55,516 nt of DNA from Pseudoalteromonas neustonica (GCF_001653135.1 NZ_BDDS01000025.1:1-55516), one strand, 5' to 3'. Numbered from the stretch's first letter, positions 18,181 to 27,760 are shown. Notes: generated by a model not told the origin, from the letters alone. Made by a program: numbers and translations.

Positions 18181-19416
18181 GTGACACGAAAAATACTTAT
18201 CATTGAAGATACACCTACAATAGCGCGAGTACAAAAGCATATAGCGATGAAAATCGGTTATGATGCGGATATTGCAGGTTCGTTAGCTGAAGCTAAAGAG
18301 CTGATCAGTAAAAACTCATATTTTTGCGCTGTAGTAGATTTCATATTACCCGACGCCCCTAGGGGAGAAGCGGTGCCCTGCACTATAGAAGCTGAAATTC
18401 CAACTATCGTCATGACCGGAAGTTTAGATTCAACAACGCGTGACACTGTTGAAAAGTATCCAATTATTGATTACATCACTAAAGAAAATAAACAAGCCTA
18501 TCAATACTTAGAAAAACAATTGCAGCGCCTACCTCGTAACGAAAATGTTAAAGTACTCGTTGTAGATGACTCAGCTGCTACACGTCGTCATATTTGCAGC
18601 TTACTTAGCCGCCATAAATACCAAATACTCCAAGCAAGTGATGGTATTGAAGCCTTAGCAATGCTAGAAAAAACACCCGATATAGCTGTCATTATCACTG
18701 ATAATGAAATGCCCAATATGAATGGTGATGAACTGTGCGGCGAAATTCGCCGACTTTACAGTAATGATGAAAAAGCAATTATTGGTATTTCTGGCTCTGA
18801 TGCTTCTCATCTTTCAACACGTTTTCTTAAAAATGGTGCTAATGACTACTTGCGAAAACCATTCAACAATGAAGAATTTTATTGTCGTTTAAGCCAAAAC
18901 GTCGACATGCTAGAGCAAATAGCCACAATCCGACTGCAAGCAAATACTGATTTTTTAACTAAGCTACCTAACCGACGTTACTTTTTTGAAGAAACAACAA
19001 AGTCACTGAAAAAAATAGAAAAAAGCAGTCAAGCCTCCTCTTTAGCTATGCTTGATATTGACCACTTTAAATCAATCAATGACACGCATGGACATGATGT
19101 GGGCGATGAAGTACTTAAAGGACTGTCTATTTGCTTTGCTAAATATTTTGAAAAGCAGCTCGTTGCTCGTTTAGGTGGTGAAGAGTTTGCTGTTTATTTT
19201 GGCGAAACAAGCAAAGAAGAAGCACTGAAACGCCTTGAAGGGTTTAGGCACTTTATTGAACTAAGCAGCTCAGAATTTAGTAATTTAAAAATTAAATTCA
19301 CAATCTCCATTGGGTATGTACACGGGCCTGTTTATCAAATTGATGAATTATTAAAACAGGCCGATATAAAACTTTACGAAGCAAAAGAGTCTGGTCGTAA
19401 TATAGTTATTTCTTAA
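18181..19416 (+). CDS. Response regulator with two REC domains and a GGDEF diguanylate cyclase domain
   Basis: The protein has 411 residues. REC1 (about 4-115) has acidic residues E9-D10 and phosphoacceptor D53 (VVDFILPD). REC2 (about 120-240) has VVDDS and D174 (IITDNEMPN). The GGDEF domain (about 250-411) has TDFLTKLPNRRYF and the active-site variant GGEEF at 332-336, which is compatible with diguanylate cyclase activity. The RxxD inhibitory site normally five residues before GGEEF is absent (KQLV there), so product inhibition is unlikely. AAGG before the GTG at 18181 decides the start. The frame is open further upstream but without family sequence. No histidine kinase is adjacent. It overlaps the 3' end of rarD by 4 bases. 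Confidence 0.88.
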   Translation: MTRKILIIEDTPTIARVQKHIAMKIGYDADIAGSLAEAKELISKNSYFCAVVDFILPDAPRGEAVPCTIEAEIPTIVMTGSLDSTTRDTVEKYPIIDYITKENKQAYQYLEKQLQRLPRNENVKVLVVDDSAATRRHICSLLSRHKYQILQASDGIEALAMLEKTPDIAVIITDNEMPNMNGDELCGEIRRLYSNDEKAIIGISGSDASHLSTRFLKNGANDYLRKPFNNEEFYCRLSQNVDMLEQIATIRLQANTDFLTKLPNRRYFFEETTKSLKKIEKSSQASSLAMLDIDHFKSINDTHGHDVGDEVLKGLSICFAKYFEKQLVARLGGEEFAVYFGETSKEEALKRLEGFRHFIELSSSEFSNLKIKFTISIGYVHGPVYQIDELLKQADIKLYEAKESGRNIVIS

Positions 19417-20336
19417 ACTAATTCTGCTCGCGCAAGGAGCGCTGCTTTCTTGCGCTTTTGTGCTTGTCGGTACGAGTCCCAGCTAAATATTGCCAGCGCA
19501 CTCCAAATACATGCAAAAGTAACAACGCGCTCCGCGCTAAACACTTCACCGTAAAATACCACCGCGAGTACAAACATCAGACTTGGACCAATATACTGAA
19601 AAAAGCCTAATGTTGTATATTGCAATCTTTTTGCAGCTCCCGTGAAACACAGTAAAGGTAATGTTGTTATAACACCCGCACTTATCAACAGTAGATTTGT
19701 ATGCCAATCATTAACAATGAGATCTGAACTTGCTGTAGGAAGCATAAACCACCAATAAATAGCTGCAAATGGTAATAGTATAAGCGCTTCCAATAATAGA
19801 CCTGGTAACGATTCGATAGGTAACTTTTTACGTAATAATCCATAAATAGCAAATGAACTAGCGAGTGAAAATGCCACTACCGGAAATGAACCAAAGCTAA
19901 TTAATTGAATAACGACCCCGCCAAGCGCCAGAGCGACAGCAAAACCCTGCCATTTTCGTAGCTTTTCGCCTAAAAACAACATACCTAGCAACACGTTTAA
20001 AAGTGGATTAATATAATACCCAAGACTGGCATCAAGCATATGGTTATTATTAACTGCCCATATAAATAATCCCCAGTTAAACCCCAGCAGTGTAGCTGTT
20101 AGGGTAAGCATTAAAATTAACTTTGGTTGCTTAATGACATGCTGGATTTTATGCCACTGCTTTAAAACAGCGACAATAATCACAATAAATAACACCGACC
20201 ACACAACTCGGTGCATTAATATTTCAAAAGCCGATATGTGCTGTAATAACTTAAAGTAAATGGGCGCAAGACCCCACATAAAAAAAGCCATGCAGGCTAA
20301 AATAACACCCTTGCGTTGTTCTTGATTAGTAGGCAT
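19413..20336 (-). CDS. rarD: RarD-type EamA family permease
   Basis: This is a 307-residue inner-membrane protein with about ten predicted helices in two EamA repeats. It starts with the RarD-like GVILACMAFFMWGLAPIYFK and contains LLFISAG-like and GFFQYIGPSLMFVLAV segments. The C-terminal tail is basic (AQKRKKAALLARAEL). RarD was named for chloramphenicol sensitivity in Pseudomonas, and its transported substrate is not established. The rarD-yigI-recQ neighbourhood mirrors E. coli, where pldA lies between yigI and recQ. pldA is missing here. Confidence 0.92.
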   Translation of the reverse strand: MPTNQEQRKGVILACMAFFMWGLAPIYFKLLQHISAFEILMHRVVWSVLFIVIIVAVLKQWHKIQHVIKQPKLILMLTLTATLLGFNWGLFIWAVNNNHMLDASLGYYINPLLNVLLGMLFLGEKLRKWQGFAVALALGGVVIQLISFGSFPVVAFSLASSFAIYGLLRKKLPIESLPGLLLEALILLPFAAIYWWFMLPTASSDLIVNDWHTNLLLISAGVITTLPLLCFTGAAKRLQYTTLGFFQYIGPSLMFVLAVVFYGEVFSAERVVTFACIWSALAIFSWDSYRQAQKRKKAALLARAELV

Positions 20337-20388
20337 AAATAGAATCTAGATGCTGAAAAAGGCCGCTAGTTTACCCCCTGAACACATT

Positions 20389-20844
20389 TTATCCAACTAA
20401 ATACGTTGCTGTACCAAACGCTATTTGAGTTCTTTTTTCATTATGCAATTCCATCCGACAAACACACACTTTATTGCCTGAACGAATCAGCTTTGCACTC
20501 GCGGTAAACTCTACTCCCTTACCTGGACGTAAATAATCGGTACGTAAATCAATAGTACCTAAAGTCGCTAATTTCTGCTGAATGCTCACTATATCGAATT
20601 CAGTAAGCTTATCAATCATCGCAGCGGCAGCAAGCATACCACCTACATTATCAAGTACCGCTGAAATCACACCACCATGAAGAATTTTTTGTGCTGGGTT
20701 ACCAATAAATACATCTTGCCAAGGGAAACTAATTTGCGCTTGCTCAGCATCAAGCGATACAACCTTAATTTGTAAGAATTGATTAAACGGCATTTGCTCT
20801 ACGAATACCTTAGCGACTTGCTCAATTAATATAGTTTTATTCAT
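20389..20844 (-). CDS. yigI: YigI-type hotdog-fold thioesterase
   Basis: This is a 151-residue single hotdog domain of the PaaI type. The helix-capping motif ILHGGVISAVLDNVGGMLA (about 53-71) carries the catalytic-region glycine and aspartate. The later RTDYLRPGKG strand and the CRMELHNE segment are typical. E. coli YigI acts on medium- to long-chain acyl-CoA thioesters. That activity is inferred here. It lies 52 bases upstream of rarD on the same strand, so both may be one operon, and diverges from recQ. Confidence 0.82.
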   Translation of the reverse strand: MNKTILIEQVAKVFVEQMPFNQFLQIKVVSLDAEQAQISFPWQDVFIGNPAQKILHGGVISAVLDNVGGMLAAAAMIDKLTEFDIVSIQQKLATLGTIDLRTDYLRPGKGVEFTASAKLIRSGNKVCVCRMELHNEKRTQIAFGTATYLVG

Positions 20845-20963
20845 TATTATTATCTATTATTTGAATCTGGTAGGATGAGTAAAGCATAGCATTGTATAAA
20901 GTGCGATATAAAAAGCGTATAGGTAGCTATGCAAGGTCACTTAAAAGCTCTAAAATAAGCGCA

Positions 20964-22787
20964 ATGAATACACAAACCCCCACATCAAGCACCATAGTGC
21001 GCACTCCCGCAGCCATACTTAAGCAAGTGTTTGGCTATAGTGAATTTCGTGATGGCCAAGAAACGGTTATCAATGCAGCATTAAGCGGGCAAGACTCATT
21101 GGTGTTACTGCCCACTGGTGGCGGTAAGTCAGTATGTTACCAAGTCCCAGCTTTAGCTTTTGAAGGGTTAACGGTAGTTATTTCTCCGTTAATCTCTCTA
21201 ATGCAAGATCAAGTAACACAATTACAGGCATTAGGTGTGAAAGCAGCTTACATCAATAACAGCCTTAATCGGGATGAGCAGCAGCAAATTTACCAACAGT
21301 TACACAGTGGTTTAATTAAATTACTTTATGTTGCACCTGAAAAAATTTTACAACACGAATTTTTAGAGAGGTTGCGTCATTTAAATATCAGTTTATTTGC
21401 GATTGATGAAGCTCACTGCGTTTCTCATTGGGGTCATGATTTTCGTCCACATTACTGCCGTTTAAGCGAACTTAAGCATCATTTCCCTCATGTCCCCATG
21501 ATGGCTCTAACTGCCACAGCAGACACCGCTACTCGCTTTGATATTGTGCAGCAACTTGGCTTAAACGCCCCCTATATACACACGGGCAGTTTTGATAGAC
21601 CAAACATTCGCTATACCATTGAAGAAAAATTCAAGCCTTTAGCACAATTGTTACGCTACTTAAAAGAACAACAAAATCAAAGTGGTATAATTTATTGCAC
21701 CAGTCGTAAGCGCGTCGATGAAATAGCCGAAAAGATTGCCGATGCAGGAATGAATGCAGCGGCCTATCATGCAGGGATGAGCAACGAACAGCGTCAATTT
21801 GTACAAACCGGCTTTGCCCGTGACGATATTCAAATCGTTGTCGCAACGGTTGCTTTTGGAATGGGTATAAATAAACCGAATGTGCGCTTTGTATTGCACT
21901 ATGACATTCCTAAAAGTATTGAATCTTACTACCAAGAAACCGGCCGAGCAGGACGTGATGGCTTAGCCGCTGAAGCAATTATGTACTTTGACCCTGCTGA
22001 TATCGGCCGCGTAAGACGGTTCTTTGAAGATATAGAAGATGAGCAACGCCGTCGCGTTGAAGAACAACGTTTCAATGCCATGGCTAGTTTTGCAGAGGCA
22101 CAAACTTGTCGCCGACAAATACTGCTTAACTATTTTAGTGAATATCAGCGAGAGCCATGTGGCAACTGCGACATATGCCTTAACCCGCCAAAAAGTTTTG
22201 ATGGCACTTTAGTCGCACAGCAAGCACTATCCTGCGTATATCGAGCCGAGCAACGTTTTGGTTTAGGTTACATTGTTGAGTTATTGCGTGGCGCGAACAC
22301 CAGTAGAATTCGAGATAACAACCATCATCAGCTCAGCACTTATGGTATTGGTAAAGATCATAGCAGTGAGTTTTGGCTCAGTATTTTACGCCAACTTATT
22401 CATCAAGGCTTATTGAGTCAAGATATAACCCAAGGCTCATCTCTTCGATTAACTGAAGGTGCGCGAGCAATTTTAAAAGGCGAATTCGCCTTACAGATGG
22501 CTGAACCTCGCCTGCAAGCAAAACACGTATACCAAGATAAATTGGCACAGTTTAATTACGATAAAAAGTTATTTGCGAAACTCAGAGCCTTACGTAAAGA
22601 ACTTGCCGATGCAGATGATGTGCCACCCTATGTTGTCTTTAATGATAAAACACTTGCTGAAATGGCACAATTAATGCCCACTAACGACAGTGAATTTCTT
22701 AAAGTGTCGGGTGTAGGCTTTACTAAGCTCAATAAATACGGCGGCCCATTTTTGCACGCAATTCGTAACTATTTAGCACAATCCTAA
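20964..22787 (+). CDS. recQ: ATP-dependent DNA helicase RecQ
   Basis: RecQ is a 3'-5' helicase of the RecF pathway and of fork repair. From the ATG at 20964 the product has 607 residues (E. coli 609). The open frame extends 24 codons upstream without RecQ-like sequence. Walker A is LLPTGGGKSVCYQVP near 45-58 and motif II is DEAHC near 148. Motif VI is QETGRAGRDG. The RecQ-Ct zinc-binding cysteines are in CRRQILLNYF...CGNCDIC. A C-terminal HRDC domain (VVFNDKTLAEMAQLMP to GVGFTKLNKYG) completes it. Confidence 0.96.
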   Translation: MNTQTPTSSTIVRTPAAILKQVFGYSEFRDGQETVINAALSGQDSLVLLPTGGGKSVCYQVPALAFEGLTVVISPLISLMQDQVTQLQALGVKAAYINNSLNRDEQQQIYQQLHSGLIKLLYVAPEKILQHEFLERLRHLNISLFAIDEAHCVSHWGHDFRPHYCRLSELKHHFPHVPMMALTATADTATRFDIVQQLGLNAPYIHTGSFDRPNIRYTIEEKFKPLAQLLRYLKEQQNQSGIIYCTSRKRVDEIAEKIADAGMNAAAYHAGMSNEQRQFVQTGFARDDIQIVVATVAFGMGINKPNVRFVLHYDIPKSIESYYQETGRAGRDGLAAEAIMYFDPADIGRVRRFFEDIEDEQRRRVEEQRFNAMASFAEAQTCRRQILLNYFSEYQREPCGNCDICLNPPKSFDGTLVAQQALSCVYRAEQRFGLGYIVELLRGANTSRIRDNNHHQLSTYGIGKDHSSEFWLSILRQLIHQGLLSQDITQGSSLRLTEGARAILKGEFALQMAEPRLQAKHVYQDKLAQFNYDKKLFAKLRALRKELADADDVPPYVVFNDKTLAEMAQLMPTNDSEFLKVSGVGFTKLNKYGGPFLHAIRNYLAQS

Positions 22788-22802
22788 GTACAGAGTAATG
22801 TC

Positions 22803-23102
22803 ATGACTCAATACCAATTTGATAACCGCCACAATGTGATTATAATCACTCCAAGTGAAATGCCCAATGACGACGACTTTGAGCTATGGGCACATTTATT
22901 TTTACACAGCTCTGAGATTAAAATAGGTGAGTTTGAAGCTGGAGCCGACCGCCATCAAATGCGCTTTAATTATGAACAGCAAGGTTTTAACTTAAACTTC
23001 GAGCATTATAGTAACAGTGTCTGGATCAATGGCGAAGGCCAAGAAGCCAATCACTTATTAGCCGCATTAACGCATTATTTCCTAACACAAATGCAACAAT
23101 GA
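22803..23102 (+). CDS. Small conserved protein, DUF3630-like
   Basis: This is a 99-residue acidic soluble protein starting 15 bases after recQ, so probably cotranscribed. It has no signal peptide or membrane segment. It resembles the short DUF3630 family known from Alteromonadales, judged on length, the RFNYEQQGFNLNFEHYSNSVWI strand pattern and its place after recQ. Family membership is from memory and should be confirmed. Function is unknown. A repeat element follows the stop. Confidence 0.6.
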   Translation: MTQYQFDNRHNVIIITPSEMPNDDDFELWAHLFLHSSEIKIGEFEAGADRHQMRFNYEQQGFNLNFEHYSNSVWINGEGQEANHLLAALTHYFLTQMQQ

Positions 23103-23129
23103 ACTAGACTTATACTATGAGTTAACCTG

Positions 23130-23311
23130 TATACCCAAGCCACCTCAAGACGCAAAATTCAGCGTTTCAAAGGGCTTAATATCAAGGCGCGACTTTGTAA
23201 AAATGGATTGATTTTAACAATAGAACGACTATTACTTGTAATCAATACCTTGTTGCCTAAATCGCTTTTAAATCCAACTGAAACTAGCATCTTGAGGTGG
23301 TTTGGGTATAG
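23130..23311 (-). repeat. TATACCCAA-ended intergenic repeat, copy 2 (reference form)
   Basis: This 182-bp element starts TATACCCAAGCCACCTCAAG and ends with the inverse CTTGAGGTGGTTTGGGTATA. Read on the minus strand it aligns end to end with copy 3 except for copy 3's insertion of about 85-90 bp, and with copy 1 except for its internal deletion. It lies between recQ's downstream gene and the Omp85-type gene. Confidence 0.88.
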
Positions 23312-23348
23312 TAAGATAATACTAACTACGCATACCTAAGGTGTTTGA

Positions 23349-25058
23349 ATGGTCGCAAACAGTTTCACTACATTTATTTTTCTCTCCTGTGCCAGCACTA
23401 TGCTCTATAGTCAAAGTGGGCAAGCACAATCAATTGATCTAGGGAAAAGCAGTTGTAGTAATCAGCGCACCATTTCACCCAGCGAAAATAACCTTCGTCG
23501 TCAGCTTGATGGCGATGAATTATTACCTGAAAAAACCGCAAATGCTCGTATTGGGAATATCAACCTAGAACAGCTCAATGTATTTAACACGGCGCTTGAA
23601 GAAGAAGATAATTTCCTGTTCCGTTTTGCCAATCGTGTTCACATGACTACAGAACCAGATGTAATAAACAATCTTTTGCTATTTCGTTCTGGTGAAGAAT
23701 ATGAACCTAAAAAACTCTCCGAATCTGAACGCCTCCTAAGACGTCAAGGCTATCTATATGATGCAAAAATTGATGCTGAGATTAACTGTAATGGCGAAGT
23801 TGACGTAAACGTAGTTACCCGAGACCTATGGACCTTGCTCCCTGAAATTAGCTTTAGCCGCAGTGGCGGAGAGAATAAATCAAGCATTGGTTTTCGTGAA
23901 TCAAATTTACTTGGTTGGGGGAAACGCCTTTCATTTTCACGCACTACAGACGCTGACCGCAGTGGTTATTTATTTGTCTATGACGATCCAAATATACTAT
24001 CAACTCGTTATCGAGGGCGCATTGAGTATTCCGATAACAGTGATGGAAAACGCCACCTACTAGAGCTTACATATCCTTTTTATTCAATTAATACACCATA
24101 CAGTTATGGCCTTGTCAGCTACTCGGATCAACGCACAGAATCGCTCTACCAACGTGGCGAAGTGTACAGCGAATTTGAACAAAAAACTGATTATAACCGT
24201 ATTCATTTTGGTCACTCAAAACAACTAGGAAATAGCTGGACCCAGCGCTTAAGCGTTGGCTATGTGCACGAACAACACTCGTTTAATAAAACTGTGAATA
24301 CATTTTCACCATTGGCAGATGAACGCCAACTTAGTTACCCATACGTAAGCGGGCATTGGTTTGAAGACCACTTCATTAAAGTACGAAACTTTGACAGTAT
24401 TTACCGCACCGAAGATTTAAATCTAGGCTGGAATATTCAAAGCTTGCTCGGGTATTCAAATAAGCAAATTAGTGATGACGATAGCCGTGCTATTTATTCA
24501 TTTAATGCGAGAAAAGCCCACTTTAGCGGTGATAACACGCTATGGCGTTTTCAAGCTAGTCTTGATGGCAACTGGAATGAAAAGCAAAGTAAAGTTGAAA
24601 ACCTATTCGCCAGTAGCCAAATACAATATTATTTAAATACCACAACTAAGCAGTCATGGTATGCAAAAATACGTTTAGACTATGCCAAAAACCTTACTCA
24701 CGATAAACAACTAAGCTTAGGCGGAGAAAACGGCTTGCGTGGCTACCCGCTTGACTATCAACAAGGTGATCGTAGCTTTTTAATAAATTTAGAAAAACGC
24801 TATTACTGGGAATATGATTTACTGCAACTATTTAAAGTCGGTGGAGCTGCCTTTGTTGATATTGGTCGCGCTTGGTTTAACGACCAAGCCAATACTAATC
24901 ACGGTAAAGTATTAAAAAATGCAGGTATCGGATTAAGGCTGGCCCCTAGTCGCGCTAATGCAGGAACAGTCATTCATTTAGATATTGCAGCACCACTGGA
25001 CAAGAGCAATGACGTTGACTCAATTCAATGGTTAGTCACTGTAAAAAATACCTTTTAA
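23349..25058 (+). CDS. Omp85/BamA-family outer-membrane protein
   Basis: This is a 569-residue protein with an N-terminal signal peptide (cut likely after SGQAQS). A soluble region of about 150 residues includes a POTRA-like segment (LLLFRSGEEYEPKKLSESER, then LRRQGYLYDAKI, then VDVNVVTRDLWTL). A C-terminal beta-barrel follows. The barrel carries GGENGLRGYPLDYQQGDRSF, equivalent to the conserved VRGY/F loop of Omp85 proteins, and ends VTVKNTF with terminal phenylalanine. It is shorter than BamA (about 800) and has about one recognisable POTRA. It could be a TamA-like or patatin-less surface-antigen protein. The transported client is unknown. AAGGTG precedes the ATG. Confidence 0.8.
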   Translation: MVANSFTTFIFLSCASTMLYSQSGQAQSIDLGKSSCSNQRTISPSENNLRRQLDGDELLPEKTANARIGNINLEQLNVFNTALEEEDNFLFRFANRVHMTTEPDVINNLLLFRSGEEYEPKKLSESERLLRRQGYLYDAKIDAEINCNGEVDVNVVTRDLWTLLPEISFSRSGGENKSSIGFRESNLLGWGKRLSFSRTTDADRSGYLFVYDDPNILSTRYRGRIEYSDNSDGKRHLLELTYPFYSINTPYSYGLVSYSDQRTESLYQRGEVYSEFEQKTDYNRIHFGHSKQLGNSWTQRLSVGYVHEQHSFNKTVNTFSPLADERQLSYPYVSGHWFEDHFIKVRNFDSIYRTEDLNLGWNIQSLLGYSNKQISDDDSRAIYSFNARKAHFSGDNTLWRFQASLDGNWNEKQSKVENLFASSQIQYYLNTTTKQSWYAKIRLDYAKNLTHDKQLSLGGENGLRGYPLDYQQGDRSFLINLEKRYYWEYDLLQLFKVGGAAFVDIGRAWFNDQANTNHGKVLKNAGIGLRLAPSRANAGTVIHLDIAAPLDKSNDVDSIQWLVTVKNTF

Positions 25059-25111
25059 AGTACACCAAAAACGCTAAACTACGGAGCTATTAATACCTTT
25101 TTGGATTCATT

Positions 25112-25687
25112 GTGGAACTGCTCGAACTCATCGAACTTTTTAGTACGCAATATAAACTTATTGTTACAGTCGTGGCGCTTTTAGTTTTCCCTGTACTTTT
25201 AAAGCTGACTAAAAAGCTGCTTGAGAAAACAATTAAAGGTAAAATCGACATTCATCGTAAATACCGCGCTGAGTTACTTTTAAAAATTATACTCGCCATA
25301 GTAATGATTTGTTTAGTGCTGGTGTTTTGGGGTATAGAGCTGCGCGGTTTGCTTGTACTTGGTTCATCATTATTTGCCATGTTAGGTGTCGCACTATTTG
25401 CTGCTTGGTCACTCTTAAGCAACCTCACCTCATTTTTACTGATGTTTATTCAAAATGATTGCCGTGTTGGCTATTGGGTACGCATTATTGACGGTGCTAA
25501 CTTTATCGAAGGCCGCATTGTCGAAATGGGTTTAATGAATGTCGTGCTTGAACATATTGATGGTCACCGCGTTATTTACCCTAATAATCTCTTTGTTACG
25601 CGTCCTGTGATGGTGTTAAATAAAGAACCTAAACCTACAAAGCCCGTCGCTATAAAACGTGTAATTGGCCCGAAAAAAACGCTATAA
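25112..25687 (+). CDS. Small MscS-like mechanosensitive channel protein
   Basis: This is a 191-residue inner-membrane protein. Three hydrophobic segments lie at about 13-33, 50-72 and 75-108. The last, small-residue-rich one resembles the pore helix of MscS (LGVALFAAWSLLSNLTSF). A beta domain of about 60 residues follows, with the MscS-type pattern RVGYWVRIIDGANFIEGRIVEM ending in HIDGHRVIYPNNLF. The large C-terminal alpha/beta vestibule of E. coli MscS (286 residues) is absent. It may be a minimal channel. The GTG start follows GGATTCATT. It is 53 bases after the Omp85-type gene. Confidence 0.75.
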   Translation: MELLELIELFSTQYKLIVTVVALLVFPVLLKLTKKLLEKTIKGKIDIHRKYRAELLLKIILAIVMICLVLVFWGIELRGLLVLGSSLFAMLGVALFAAWSLLSNLTSFLLMFIQNDCRVGYWVRIIDGANFIEGRIVEMGLMNVVLEHIDGHRVIYPNNLFVTRPVMVLNKEPKPTKPVAIKRVIGPKKTL

Positions 25688-25690
25688 GAT

Positions 25691-25726
25691 AAAAAGCCAT
25701 TTAAGGATATCCTCAAATGGCTTTTA
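25691..25726. terminator. Bidirectional terminator
   Basis: AAAAGCCATTT and AAATGGCTTTT form an 11-bp stem closing around the palindrome AGGATATCCT, between the convergent MscS-like and deacylase genes. A- and T-runs on both sides fit termination in both directions. Confidence 0.88.
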
Positions 25727-25743
25727 AAATAACGTTTAGCTTA

Positions 25744-26802
25744 CTAATTATTTAATTCAGCTGTTTTCAACTCATCTTCAATATCGCTGATTTCATCGAT
25801 AAAAGTTTCAAGTTGCTGCTCAACCAAGCTGTTTGCATGAGCAAAATACGCTAAGTGGAACACCGCATCACCTTCATTAACAAGCGGCATTGTCTGTTGA
25901 CCAATAACAATACCACTGCGTGGTGCTAATAGTTCTAACTCAGAGTCGCCTAATGGGCTACTTATATACGCTAAAATCTGCCCTTTATTAACCTTCTCGC
26001 CAAGTGATACCTGCGCACGTACAATACCGTCCACTTCAGCACGTACCCAACTTGTTGAGCTGGCAATAATTGGCTCTGGCAATTTTTTAGCACGTTTACC
26101 GCGGCTCATTTTTAAGTGGCGCATCACATAATCAACACCTTGTACACCTGCTGCTATCGCAATTGGATCAAAGCGAAGTGCTTCACCAGCTTCATAAGTG
26201 ATCACAGGGATCCCTAAGTTAGCCGCTTCACTGCGTAGTGAACCATTTCGTAGTGATGCATCTATCACCGCTGGCGTGCCAAATGCTTTTGCCATTTGTG
26301 CGGTAGCATCATCACTTAAATCTGCGCGAATTTGCGGTAGATTCGTACGATGAATAGCCCCTGTATGTAAGTCAATAATATGAGTGCAATGCACTGCCAC
26401 TTGACTGAAAAACATGTGCGCCATGCGACCCGCAAGCGAGCCACGGATAGAGCCAGGAAAACTGCGATTCATATCACGGCGATCTGGTAAATAACGCGAC
26501 TTATGGATAAAACCAAATACATTTACGATCGGTACCGCTATAAGCGTACCACGTAGCTGCGTAGGATCGATTTTAGCCAATAACTGACGAACAACTTCAA
26601 CACCATTGAGCTCATCACCATGAATGGCTGCACACACCATCAGTACAGGCCCTGCATGAACGCCATTTACCACTTCAATAGGAATATTTAGCGGCGAGTG
26701 TGTATAAAGCTTTGCAGCCTCTAATGCGAGCGTTTTACGCTCACCCACACCAACAGTTTCACCTAATAAAGTAAAAGAGCTATTGATTTTAACCTTTGCC
26801 AC
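25744..26802 (-). CDS. Succinylglutamate desuccinylase/aspartoacylase-family zinc deacylase
   Basis: This is a 352-residue M14-type AstE/AspA family protein. The zinc ligands are visible as H61 and E64 in AAIHGDELNGVE and a histidine in IDLHTG near residue 147. A C-terminal domain (about 255-330) resembles a lipoyl/biotinyl-like sandwich (VDGIVRAQVSLGEKVNKGQILAYI). A glutamate-rich tail closes it. It overlaps the end of rimK by 14 bases and is surely translationally coupled. This family is often found with ATP-grasp RimK ligases, but its substrate is not established. Removal of glutamate or an acyl group from the RimK product is one possibility. Confidence 0.82.
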   Translation of the reverse strand: MAKVKINSSFTLLGETVGVGERKTLALEAAKLYTHSPLNIPIEVVNGVHAGPVLMVCAAIHGDELNGVEVVRQLLAKIDPTQLRGTLIAVPIVNVFGFIHKSRYLPDRRDMNRSFPGSIRGSLAGRMAHMFFSQVAVHCTHIIDLHTGAIHRTNLPQIRADLSDDATAQMAKAFGTPAVIDASLRNGSLRSEAANLGIPVITYEAGEALRFDPIAIAAGVQGVDYVMRHLKMSRGKRAKKLPEPIIASSTSWVRAEVDGIVRAQVSLGEKVNKGQILAYISSPLGDSELELLAPRSGIVIGQQTMPLVNEGDAVFHLAYFAHANSLVEQQLETFIDEISDIEDELKTAELNN

Positions 26803-27694
26803 GTGTTGCCGTTCCTTTAGTTGCAGCGGCTTTTTCGATAAAGTCGATCACCATACCTGCAATATCTTTTCCTGTTGCTACTTCAATTCCTTCAAGACCT
26901 GGTGATGAGTTTACTTCCATCACTAATGGGCCACGTGATGAACGAAGTAAGTCAACCCCAGCTACATTCAAGCCCATTGCTTTAGCCGCAGCCACCGCTG
27001 TTTTGCGTTCTTCTGGTGTAATACGCACTAATGTTGCACTGCCACCGCGGTGTAAATTAGAGCGGAACTCACCTTCTTGTGCTTGGCGCTTCATTGCGGC
27101 AATCACTTTATCACCTAGTACGAAGCAGCGAATATCGGCACCACCAGCTTCTTTAATGTATTCTTGTACCATGATATTAGCTTTTAAGCCCATGAATGCC
27201 TCAATAACACTCTCAGCCGCTTTACGTGTTTCAGCTAATACAACACCAATGCCTTGCGTACCTTCTAGTAACTTAATAACAACTGGTGCACCGCCTACCA
27301 TTTCCAATAAGTCTTTCACGTCATCAGGCTTGCTTGCAAACCCTGTTACTGGCATGCCTACACCTTTGCGTGATAATAACTGTAATGAACGCAATTTATC
27401 GCGAGAGCGTGAAATAGCAACTGACTCATTAACAGGAAATACATTCATCATTTCAAACTGACGTAATACAGAGCAGCCATAAAATGTTACTGACGCACCA
27501 ATACGTGGCACGATCGCATCGAAATCTTTTAAGTTTTCACCACGATAGTGGATCTCTGGTTGTTCAGAGTTAATGTTCATATAACAACGTAGTGCGTCAA
27601 TCACTTTAACTTCGTGCCCACGTGCTTGAGCGGCCTCAATTAAGCGACGCGTTGAGTACAAGTTTTTGTTGCGAGATAAAATACCGATTTTCAT
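26789..27694 (-). CDS. rimK: RimK-type ribosomal protein S6 glutamate ligase
   Basis: RimK is an ATP-grasp ligase that adds glutamates to the C terminus of ribosomal protein S6, and can make poly-alpha-glutamate. The product has 301 residues (E. coli 300). It starts MKIGILSRNKNLYSTRRLIE and retains PRIGASVTFYG, the ATP-binding VIKLLEGTQGIGVVLAE, the QEYIKEAGGADIRCFV segment and the Mg-binding VMEVNSSPGLEGIE. AAGGA lies 7 bases upstream of the ATG at 27694. A TTG six bases earlier is unlikely. rimB lies 66 bases upstream and the deacylase overlaps downstream. Confidence 0.95.
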   Translation of the reverse strand: MKIGILSRNKNLYSTRRLIEAAQARGHEVKVIDALRCYMNINSEQPEIHYRGENLKDFDAIVPRIGASVTFYGCSVLRQFEMMNVFPVNESVAISRSRDKLRSLQLLSRKGVGMPVTGFASKPDDVKDLLEMVGGAPVVIKLLEGTQGIGVVLAETRKAAESVIEAFMGLKANIMVQEYIKEAGGADIRCFVLGDKVIAAMKRQAQEGEFRSNLHRGGSATLVRITPEERKTAVAAAKAMGLNVAGVDLLRSSRGPLVMEVNSSPGLEGIEVATGKDIAGMVIDFIEKAAATKGTATRGKG

Positions 27695-27760
27695 AATCAA
27701 ATCCTTTACTAGTGCATATTCTGTTTTAAGTTATTATGTAGTTAAAACTTTGGCACATTT

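Noticed and set aside
26796..27461. A 221-codon open frame opposite rimK
   Set aside because: It is an antisense shadow of a strongly conserved gene and lacks any recognisable domain or ribosome site.
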